Position numbers and translations under genes: made by a program
Shown: one piece after another, positions 5,601-11,744 of the stretch
How positions within the stretch are numbered: the stretch's first letter is position 1
Layout: each line of letters opens with the position of its first letter
DNA from: JANNMJ01 sp031397815
GTDB taxonomy: Bacteria; Bacteroidota; Bacteroidia; Cytophagales; Hymenobacteraceae
Direction: 5' to 3'
Assembly (NCBI GenBank): GCA_031397815.1
Contig: JANNMJ010000185.1
Coordinates: forward strand, 1-15,645
DNA length: 15,645 nt
The notes under the pieces: model-generated
Database searches by the model: none
What the model was told of the DNA's origin: nothing
Seen by the model: only the letters and a program-made list of their open reading frames with translations

Positions 5601-8376
5601 GCCCACGGGCACCGGCGGCAACGGCGGGCGCGTGGAAGCGTCGTTCTACGCTTACGGAGCTTCGAACGCCACCGCCAATGCGTTCGCCGTCAACACCGAA
5701 GGCCGCGTGGATATCAGCGCCGACAAGGAGCGGTATCAGGTGGGTGATAAGGCGAAGATTCTGCTGAAAGCGCCATTCAAAGGCCGCTTATTAGTGACTG
5801 TGGAGCGCGACCGCGTGTTGCAGCGCTACACCGTGACCACCACGAGCCGCTCGGCGTCCGTCGAGATTCCGCTGACTGCCGATTGCCGTCCGAACGTGTT
5901 CGTGACCGTCACTGCCATTCGGCCGCACGGGGCGAGCGGCGGCGATGCCTCGCCGCTCACGGTGGCGCGCGGGTATCAGCCGATCCTCGTGGACGCTCCG
6001 GCCGCGAAGCTGCCCGTCGAGATTAAGGTGGCCGAGCAATCGCGCTCGCGCCGGGCGCTCCCCATCAGCATCAAAACCGCTCCCAACGCGCAGGTGACGG
6101 TGGCCGTGGTGGATGAAGGGATTTTGCAGATGAAGGATTTCCAGACGCCCGACCCGTACGCGTTTTTCTATCAGCGGCGGGCGCTCGAAGTGCTCGGTTA
6201 CGACCTCTACCCGTTCCTGTTCCCTGAGCGCGTGCCGGGGCCGCTGGGCAGCCACGTCGGCGGCGACGCCTACAATCTGGCCCGTCGCGTGAACCCGCTC
6301 ACCAACAAGCGCGTGCGCTTGGTGAGCCTCTGGAGCGGCGTGTTGGTGGCCGATGGCGGCGGCAACGTCCGTTACACCGCCCGGATTCCGCAGTTCAGCG
6401 GCGCCGTGCGCGTGATGGCGGTGGCGTACCGCAACGATGCGTTCGGCTCCGCCGAGAAAGAAGTGAAAGTGGCCGACCCGGTGGTGATTTCCGCCGCTCT
6501 GCCGCGCTTCCTCTCCCCTACTGATACCGTGCTGGTGCCCGTCACGCTCACCAATACCACCAAGCAGGCGGCCACGTCCACGGCCACGCTCACCGTCGGG
6601 GGGCCGTTGCGGCTCATCGGCGCCAGTACGGCCACTGCGACTATTCCCGCCAACTCCGAAACGCAGGTGCGGTTCCGGGTGGTGGCGCCCGCAGGTATCG
6701 GCAATGGGTGGGTGGAAGTGAAGGTGAAGGCGCTCAACGAGACCTTCGCCGACCGGACCGACCTGCCCATCCGGCCCGCCGCCGCCCTCACGTCGTTCGC
6801 CGAGAGCGGGACGGTGGCGGGGGGCGCATCTCAAGCCCTCGACTTCCGCGCTGGCTCCTTCCTGCCCGGCACGTTGCGGGCGCGCCTGACGGTCGGCCGC
6901 TCGCCGCTCGCCCGGTTCGCCGATGATTTGCGCTACCTCATTCAGTATCCGTATGGCTGTTTGGAGCAGACGGTTTCGGCGGCTTTTCCGCAGTTGTATT
7001 ATGGTGATTTAGCGCGGGCGCTGGGGCAGGATGTCGGCCAGTCCGGCAGCAAGCCGACGCGCTTCAACCCGACGTGGCACGTACAGGAAGCGATTCGGAA
7101 GCTCGAATCGATGCAGCAACCCGACGGCAGCCTCAGCTACTGGCCCGGCGGCACCGAGACGAACTGGTGGGCCTCCGCCTACGCGGCGCATTTCCTGACG
7201 GAAGCGCAACGCGCCGGGCAGCCCGTGAGTCGCGCCTTCCTCGAACGCCTCCTCGCGTACCTCAACGCGCAGGTTCGGCCGCGCCCCACCGCCCGCGAAA
7301 CCGTGTACGACGCCCAAGGCCGCCCCACATCGCGCATCATCGCGAAGCGCGAAGCTCTGTATTCGCTCTACGTGCTGGCCCTGAATCAGCAGGCCGACGC
7401 CACCGCGCTCAACTATTACAAAGCGAACCTCAACCTGCTCGGCTCCGAAAGCCGCTACCTACTGGCGGCGGCGCTCTACGCAAGCGGCAACGCCCCGGCG
7501 GCGCGGGCGGTGGTACCGGCTTCTTTCAGCCCCATCAACGAAGCCGCGCAGCGGAATATGAGCGGCGATTTCGCCTCACCCGTCCGCGATGAAGCCATTG
7601 GGCTGCTCGCGCTCCTCGACGTTTCGCCGAACCACCCGACGGTGCCCACGCTGGCCCGGCGGCTGAGCCAACAGCTCAGCAACCAACGGTGGCTGAGCAC
7701 GCAGGAACGCGCGTTTGCGCTGCTGGCGCTCGGTCGGCAGGCGCGACGTGATGCCAATTCCACGGTCACTGCCACGCTGGCCGCCGGGGCCAAGCAGCTC
7801 GCCGCGTTCAGCGGGCAACCGCTGACGCTCACGTCGGGCCTCACCGGCAACGGCCCGGTGCAGGTGAAAACCAGCGGCAAGGGCACGCTTTATTTCACGA
7901 AAGAGCTGGAAGGCATTCCGCTCGACGGCCGCTCGGTGCCGCTCACGGATGAGAGCCTGATGGTACGCCGTCAGCTCCTCGACCGCACCGGCGCGGCGTT
8001 CCCCGACGGCTACACGTTCCGGCAGGGCGAGCTGGTGGTGGTGCGCCTGACACTCCAAAGCGCCGCCACGGTGGCCCAAGTGCCAAACGTGGCCCTTGCC
8101 GACTTGCTCCCGGCCGGGCTTGAAATCGAAAACTCGCGCCTCGGCGCCCAACGGGAGCTGGAATGGGCCACCTCCAACTTCGAACCCGATTACCTCGACA
8201 TCCGCGACGACCGCCTGACGCTCTTCACCACCGCCACGCCCGAGGTCAAAACCTACTATTACCTCGCCCGCGCCGTGAGCCGCGGCGCCTACGCCCAAGC
8301 CCCCGTAACCGCCGCCGCGATGTACGACGCGACGTATCGGAGTGCTAGCGGGGGGGGAGTGGTGCGGGTTCGGTAA
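2698..8376 (+). CDS. Alpha-2-macroglobulin family lipoprotein, thioester type
   Basis: This is a bacterial alpha-2-macroglobulin (YfhM/MG2 class), a large envelope protein thought to trap attacking proteases. Residues 1-17 form a lipoprotein signal peptide with lipobox LLAC (lipidated Cys17), so the mature protein should be membrane-anchored. N-terminal macroglobulin and Ig-like domains follow; a macroglobulin block starts near YRPGDT (647) and ends at VEEF (732-735). The core A2M domain lies around W1212 (LWSGVLVADGGGNVRYTARI). The thioester motif YPYGCLEQ has Cys1421 and Gln1424 intact, followed by the helical thioester domain (to about 1690) and a C-terminal receptor-binding-like domain. 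The 1892 aa fit the family. Acidic Gly/Tyr-rich inserts occur near residues 395-420 and 545-600. The usual partner gene, penicillin-binding protein 1C, is not next to it. A G8 run lies at 8350-8357, close to the stop. Confidence 0.95.
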   Translation: MRRLLPSLLAAVVLLACSRAGQPLERPETNFNTLIDPEQNLTFTFAEDVVADSVVGRWDTTEVLTLTPRLPGQVRWTSRRELTFSPRRPFAPATSYRATLQPALLPKPATSAAARALPTDAKFEFHTPFLALTGARAYWAGKPGVAGAAEARVQLHFNYPVRPADVQGKLRVTANNKTVTAKVTDATAGLTDEVTVALPSLGIYESESNPVAVSIQVAAGLPVPGAAKDADTDAALETGTEIPARDALNVTEMTGAFAQGQGRLSVFLTQPVVTDDVPSLVTVSPAVPFTVRALENGFQLVGDFVAGKAYDVSVNGNLRGTFGTTLGQEVRQTVSFGTEPPRLAFADETRMYLGAAGARNLALNLAGVRRVRVTVTKVYENNLQRFLKAEADYGWDDEAYSGGYGGGEQEYEDHSYRYYDTDAVGNVLLSRTMDVKAMPRQGNARLLHLSLQELEMGSPLKGMYVIRVRDTERRWLQASQLVVVSDIGLMARQSRGGLLVIASSVQTAAPLAGVEIAAFSTNNQVVARGKTDADGALLIKAEQIGTGIGGFNQEQDFAAGAASGADSDGEYYGAASQRANDAADSAPDNQPTTGRFELGLLTARKDKDFSVLDLKKTLVDVARYDVGGYTSNAAHYMAFCYGDRDLYRPGDTIRAHTLVRTPDDWKPVTGVPLNIRLVLPTGRPYQTQRLTLDKQGAAPASFLLPPTVMTGRWTIEVLTANDVLLASRKLSVEEFLPDRMRVKVEAARTSLTPGEVQTINVTATTLFGPPAAHRHYEVEFSLRSKSFQPKGYDDFNFTLNQSPNGTLESVERVVKEGETNEQGRSEELTYTVPGHLQGMGLLTGTAFAAVFDETGRPVNRLTEFEVRTQTGMVGIGRFEAWRGTNQPLAVPLVLLDSKGQPLGSQPVTVKVVRRVWETVVERQYGRFSYNSQPRDQVVLQQQLMTNAAGKATLNYTALASGEYNITAWPTGTGGNGGRVEASFYAYGASNATANAFAVNTEGRVDISADKERYQVGDKAKILLKAPFKGRLLVTVERDRVLQRYTVTTTSRSASVEIPLTADCRPNVFVTVTAIRPHGASGGDASPLTVARGYQPILVDAPAAKLPVEIKVAEQSRSRRALPISIKTAPNAQVTVAVVDEGILQMKDFQTPDPYAFFYQRRALEVLGYDLYPFLFPERVPGPLGSHVGGDAYNLARRVNPLTNKRVRLVSLWSGVLVADGGGNVRYTARIPQFSGAVRVMAVAYRNDAFGSAEKEVKVADPVVISAALPRFLSPTDTVLVPVTLTNTTKQAATSTATLTVGGPLRLIGASTATATIPANSETQVRFRVVAPAGIGNGWVEVKVKALNETFADRTDLPIRPAAALTSFAESGTVAGGASQALDFRAGSFLPGTLRARLTVGRSPLARFADDLRYLIQYPYGCLEQTVSAAFPQLYYGDLARALGQDVGQSGSKPTRFNPTWHVQEAIRKLESMQQPDGSLSYWPGGTETNWWASAYAAHFLTEAQRAGQPVSRAFLERLLAYLNAQVRPRPTARETVYDAQGRPTSRIIAKREALYSLYVLALNQQADATALNYYKANLNLLGSESRYLLAAALYASGNAPAARAVVPASFSPINEAAQRNMSGDFASPVRDEAIGLLALLDVSPNHPTVPTLARRLSQQLSNQRWLSTQERAFALLALGRQARRDANSTVTATLAAGAKQLAAFSGQPLTLTSGLTGNGPVQVKTSGKGTLYFTKELEGIPLDGRSVPLTDESLMVRRQLLDRTGAAFPDGYTFRQGELVVVRLTLQSAATVAQVPNVALADLLPAGLEIENSRLGAQRELEWATSNFEPDYLDIRDDRLTLFTTATPEVKTYYYLARAVSRGAYAQAPVTAAAMYDATYRSASGGGVVRVR

Positions 8377-8397
8377 GAAAGAAACTGGCCAAAGCCC

Positions 8398-8655
8398 GAA
8401 CTCCCCGCCCCCTGGGGGGAGGGGTGGCCCGCAGGGCCGGGGTGGGGTAGGCGGTTACGGCAACGCGGTTGGGAGCGCTCCTATGTATCCGGTTGTGTGA
8501 ATAAACGGCACCGAAACTGCCTGTAGGGGCGTGGCCTTGTGCCCGCCCGCATGCGGTTGAGCCAACGCGGGGTTGGGTTCGCATGGCGGGCTGTATCTGC
8601 GTGTCCCCCCACCCCGGCCCTTCGGGCCACCCCTCCCCTCCGGGGCGGGGAGTTC
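8398..8655. repeat. Composite repeat element, copy 1 (unit 1 - unit 2 - inverted unit 1)
   Basis: Order: short-form unit 1 in plus orientation (8398-8447), a tail GGCGGTTACGGCAACGCGG (8450-8468) shared with 1720-1738, a unique spacer, unit 2 (8518-8558), then long-form unit 1 inverted (8574-8655). The outer unit-1 copies form imperfect terminal inverted repeats of about 50 bp beginning GAACTCCCC. The same order and orientation recur at 13818-14164. No transposase and no clear target-site duplication is visible. It looks like a non-autonomous, MITE- or REP-like element. Confidence 0.8.
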
Positions 8656-8666
8656 GTTAATAGACG

Positions 8667-8702
8667 CATCTCCCACATCCCCCTCACATCTCCCACATCC
8701 CC
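8667..8702 (+). repeat. Two 16-bp direct repeats, 20-bp period
   Basis: CATCTCCCACATCCCC occurs at 8667-8682 and again at 8687-8702, separated by CTCA. It lies just beyond the 3' end of the PAP2 gene and beside the composite repeat. Confidence 0.75.
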
Positions 8703-8711
8703 ACATCTTCT

Positions 8712-9576
8712 CTACCTCAACACCCAAACCCCCACCACTCCCAACCGGCTGCCTTCTGTCGGGATAGTAGGCATCAGCAGCGCGCGTGGGTCGCGGCCGT
8801 GGAAGAGGGCGCGGCGTAGCACGGGGTAAACCGCGTAAACCAGCTCGGTGGAGAGGATGCCGATGCCCGCCCCGGCCAGCACATCCGATGACCAGTGGTG
8901 GTTGTTGAGCATCCGCAGCGCGCCCGTGCCCACCGCCACCACGTAGCCCCCGGCCATAATCCAGCCGCCGCCGCGCCCGCCGCCGTACTCGTGCGCCAGC
9001 ACGGTGGCGCCGGTGAACGCCTGGGTGGTGTGGTAAGAAGGGAACGACGTGAGGTCGAGAGCATTCCCCGGCCGCGCTTCCCCCGACGCGGCGCTTGAGA
9101 TACGAGGTGATGCCCGTGCTCAGCAGGTTGGACGCGGCGAACAGAATGGCGCGCTCCGGCAGCGCGTGCCGGGCGGGCACCCCGGCGAGGCTCAACGAAA
9201 AAACCGCCGCCGTCGGGACGTGCCGCGTGTAATCGTCGATGTCGGTGTGGAAGCCGCTGTAATGCTCCTGTAATTCTTTTTGGGTATCGAACCGCGAGTC
9301 GAGCATGCCGCCGAGACGGTGATTGCGCGTAATCAAGCCGTAGGTAATAAGCGCCACGGGCGGCACCACCGCCGCCGCCACCCGCCACGTTTTCGACGAT
9401 ACCCGGTGGAGCGCCCCCGACGGGCGTAACGAGTCGGCGAGCCACGGCAGCCGGTGTTGGGCGTGCGCTGCCGGACACCAACCTGCGCCGAAAAGCAGCA
9501 AGAGGGAAATACGCAGAAAATCGTCGCGGCGCAGACGTGGGGCGCGGCGATGGGAGCGAATCGGCGGGTGCGGCAT
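8712..9576 (-). pseudogene. PAP2 family phosphatase, broken by a single-base frameshift
   Basis: Members of the PAP2/type 2 phosphatidic acid phosphatase family remove phosphate from lipid phosphates such as undecaprenyl pyrophosphate at the membrane. Joining two frames at 9080-9084 gives a 287-residue protein with a signal-like segment (cleavage near A39) and all three PAP2 motifs: KRRVGEARP (K161, R168, P169), PSYH (179-182) and R221-x5-H227-x3-D231 in the run from LRML to SSD. The upstream frame, without correction, turns to non-family sequence straight after KRRVG. The plus strand reads CTTCCCCCGAC, and removing one C restores the frame. The catalytic residues and 3' half look unspoiled, so the break is recent or a sequencing error. 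ATG 9576 is preferred over a GTG at 9594. The gene is convergent with the macroglobulin gene and divergent from the coiled-coil gene. Confidence 0.85.
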
Positions 9577-9762
9577 TGAGGGGGCAACCGCCACGGGCGG
9601 GGTGGGGGTTCCGCCTTAAGGCCTATGTTTTACGTGATTAAAGTCATTAAATGGAATTGACGGGCACGGAAATTCACGCAAAAGTCCGCGAATGATGCGT
9701 CGGGGCGGGCCGGCTATCTGCGGAGCGGCTGAACTTAACCGCCGCCGCAGACGTCAGCGGGG

Positions 9763-10149
9763 ATGAATAAAATTTTATTTTCCCTATCGATTTTCCTGTC
9801 GGTCGCCTTTTCGGCTCAGGCGCAGGCGCCCACGGCATCGGATTCGGCCCAGCTTCGGCTGACCGCCGCGCGCCAGCGGGTGAGCGATGGTAAAGCGTCC
9901 CTCAATCAGCAAAACCAGAGTGTCGATGATGCGAAAGCGGCGCTCAAGGAGCAGCAAAACCGCCTCTCGGAGCTGAAACAGGCCGTCAAAGACCAGCAAG
10001 CGGTGGTGTCGGCGCAGAAACAGGCGGTGAGCGATGCCCGTAAGCGCGCTTCCCTCGGGAAAGCCCAGCTTTCGGCGGAAAAGGATATTTCGTCGGCGGA
10101 GAAGAGCCGCGCGAAGACGCTGCGGAAGCAGGAGAAGATGGCGAAGTAG
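9763..10149 (+). CDS. Small exported coiled-coil protein, function unknown
   Basis: The 128-residue product is not a family I recognise. A signal peptide (MNKILFSLSIFLSVAF then SAQAQA) predicts cleavage after AQA near residue 21, so the mature protein is periplasmic or secreted. The remainder is nearly all helical, with a Gln/Lys/Ala-rich heptad pattern from about residue 30 to 105 (AALKEQQNRLSELKQAV, VVSAQKQAVSDARKRASL), ending in a strongly basic tail (SRAKTLRKQEKMAK). There is no cysteine after the signal and no enzyme motif. It lies 93 nt upstream of the response regulator gene on the same strand, so it may belong to the same transcript or be a target of that system (inference). Annotation names based only on coiled coils would be unreliable. 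Confidence 0.8.
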   Translation: MNKILFSLSIFLSVAFSAQAQAPTASDSAQLRLTAARQRVSDGKASLNQQNQSVDDAKAALKEQQNRLSELKQAVKDQQAVVSAQKQAVSDARKRASLGKAQLSAEKDISSAEKSRAKTLRKQEKMAK

Positions 10150-10242
10150 GCGAAATAGCCACCAACCGCCAACGCCACTTACCCAGCCGCGTACTTTTGG
10201 GCGCTAGCCGACGGGTAACCGTTTTCGCCTCGGCGGCAACGG

Positions 10243-11634
10243 ATGACACACGGCTCGCTCCTGCTAATTGACGACGAAACCCGCCTCCGCCAGCTCACGG
10301 CCCGTGTGCTGGAGCTGGAAGGGTACACCATTATGCAGGCCGCCACAGCCGCCGAAGGCCTCACCCGTCTGCGCGAGCACGCCGCCGACCTCGACGTGGT
10401 GCTCAGCGACGTCAAGCTCCCTGATGGTCACGGCGTGATGCTGCTGCCGCGCTACCAACAGGCCGCGCCGGGCGTCGAAATCATCCTGCTGACCGCCTAC
10501 GGCACCGTCCCCGATTCGGTGGCGGCGATGAAGGCGGGCGCGTTTGATTACCTCACGAAAGGCGATTCCGACGATCAGCTCCTCGTGGTGGTGAGCCGGG
10601 CGGTGGAGAAAGCGCGTTTGCGCCGCCGGGTGGCCGAGCTGGAAGCCCGCGCCGGCGCCCACCTCGGCGGCGGTTTTGCGGGGCTGATTGGCACCGCGCC
10701 CGCCTTGGCGCAGGCCAAAAGCCTCGCCGCCCGCGTGGCGCCCACCGATTCCACGGTGCTGCTGACCGGCGAGACGGGGAGCGGGAAGGAGCTGTTCGCG
10801 CAGGCGATTCATCAGGACAGCGCACGGCGCGGGCGCACGTTCGTGGCCGTCAATTGCAGCGCGTTCCCGAAGGATTTGCTCGAAAGTGAGCTGTTTGGGT
10901 ACCGAAAAGGCGCGTTCACGGGCGCGCTGGCCGATAAGAAAGGCTTATTCGACGAAGCCCACGGGGGGACACTTTTTCTCGATGAAGTCGGCGAGCTGGC
11001 GCCGGATGCGCAGGCGAAGCTGCTGCGGGTGCTCGAAACCCAAACCTTCACCCGCCTCGGCGACACCAAGCCGACCCGCGTGGACGTGCGCCTCGTGGCC
11101 GCCACCAACCGCGACCTCAAAGCCGAAGCCGACGCCGGGCGCTTCCGCCCCGACCTCTATTACCGCCTCGCCGTGTTCGTGGTGACCGTGCCGCCCCTGC
11201 GCGCCCGACTGGCCGACGTGCCCGCACTGGCGCAGCATTTCCTGACCGTTTTCGCCGCGAAACTCAAGAAGCGTCTGCCCGGTCTCACGCCCGATTGCCT
11301 CGCCCGACTGGCGCGCTACCCGTGGCCCGGCAATGTGCGCGAGCTGAAAAACGTGCTGGAACGCGCCGCCATCCTCGCCCTCGACGGGCAGCCTCTCGCC
11401 CCCGACGACCTCCCCGTCGAGTTCCAAACCGACCCCGCCGCGCCCGCCGCTCACCTCCTCCAACCCGTCGGCCTCGACCCCGCCCTCGACCGCACGCTCC
11501 GCGCCGTCGAAGCGCGCCACATCCGGCAGGTGCTCACGGCGCTGCACGGCAACAAAACCGAAGCCGCCCGGCAGCTCGGCATCGGCCTCACCACGCTCTA
11601 CCGCAAAGTGCAGGAATACGGGCTGGACGGGTAA
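10243..11634 (+). CDS. Sigma-54-dependent response regulator, NtrC family
   Basis: A cytoplasmic transcription activator that, once phosphorylated, uses ATP to open sigma-54 promoters. Three domains are visible. The receiver (about 1-120) has acidic residues D10/D11, phosphoacceptor D56 (LSDVKLPDGHG), T84 and K106. The AAA+ domain (about 145-385) has Walker A GETGSGKE (176-183), the sigma-54 contact loop GAFTGA (223-228), Walker B LFLDE (D247, E248) and arginine-finger block RPDLYYRL. The Fis-type helix-turn-helix occupies the C-terminal 31 residues (GNKTEAARQLGIGLTTLYRK). Length and all key residues are normal, so it should be active. A sensor kinase follows 110 nt downstream on the same strand with no T-run terminator between, and is the probable partner. 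No good sigma-54 promoter (GG-N10-GC) was recognised in the intergenic spaces checked. Confidence 0.96.
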   Translation: MTHGSLLLIDDETRLRQLTARVLELEGYTIMQAATAAEGLTRLREHAADLDVVLSDVKLPDGHGVMLLPRYQQAAPGVEIILLTAYGTVPDSVAAMKAGAFDYLTKGDSDDQLLVVVSRAVEKARLRRRVAELEARAGAHLGGGFAGLIGTAPALAQAKSLAARVAPTDSTVLLTGETGSGKELFAQAIHQDSARRGRTFVAVNCSAFPKDLLESELFGYRKGAFTGALADKKGLFDEAHGGTLFLDEVGELAPDAQAKLLRVLETQTFTRLGDTKPTRVDVRLVAATNRDLKAEADAGRFRPDLYYRLAVFVVTVPPLRARLADVPALAQHFLTVFAAKLKKRLPGLTPDCLARLARYPWPGNVRELKNVLERAAILALDGQPLAPDDLPVEFQTDPAAPAAHLLQPVGLDPALDRTLRAVEARHIRQVLTALHGNKTEAARQLGIGLTTLYRKVQEYGLDG

Positions 11635-11720
11635 CGCCGCGTGCCCCGCGCTCCGCTGTGTAGGCTGCTGCCCGGCGGCAGTACCTTGCTGCGGCCTCGC
11701 GGCTGGCTGCCCATTCTTAA

Positions 11721-11742
11721 TCTCTCCTTTTCTCTCTCCTCT
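11721..11742 (+). promoter_or_regulatory. Pyrimidine tract before the sensor kinase start
   Basis: A 22-nt run made only of C and T ends two bases before the ATG at 11745. No purine-rich Shine-Dalgarno site is present. It resembles the tracts before glf (311-329) and kdpA (14636-14651). Confidence 0.45.
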
Positions 11743-11744
11743 GA

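Larger units (their letters stand above)
8377..8711. other. Convergent intergenic region filled by a composite repeat
   Basis: The space between the 3' ends of the macroglobulin gene (+) and the PAP2 gene (-) is almost wholly the composite repeat 8398-8655 plus a short direct repeat (8667-8702). No T-run terminator was found on either strand, so the repeat hairpins may end or protect both messages (inference). No gene is seen. Confidence 0.65.

Noticed and set aside
8455..9079. C-terminal part of the 379-codon frame that begins in the PAP2 gene
   Set aside because: After the C5 run the frame leaves PAP2 homology and ends in translated repeat DNA. The real continuation is in the frame ending at 8712.
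11672..11690. Sigma-54-like GGCAG...TTGC before the sensor kinase
   Set aside because: The GG and GC are one base too close (N9 instead of N10), and the sequence is part of a GC-rich hairpin-prone stretch.
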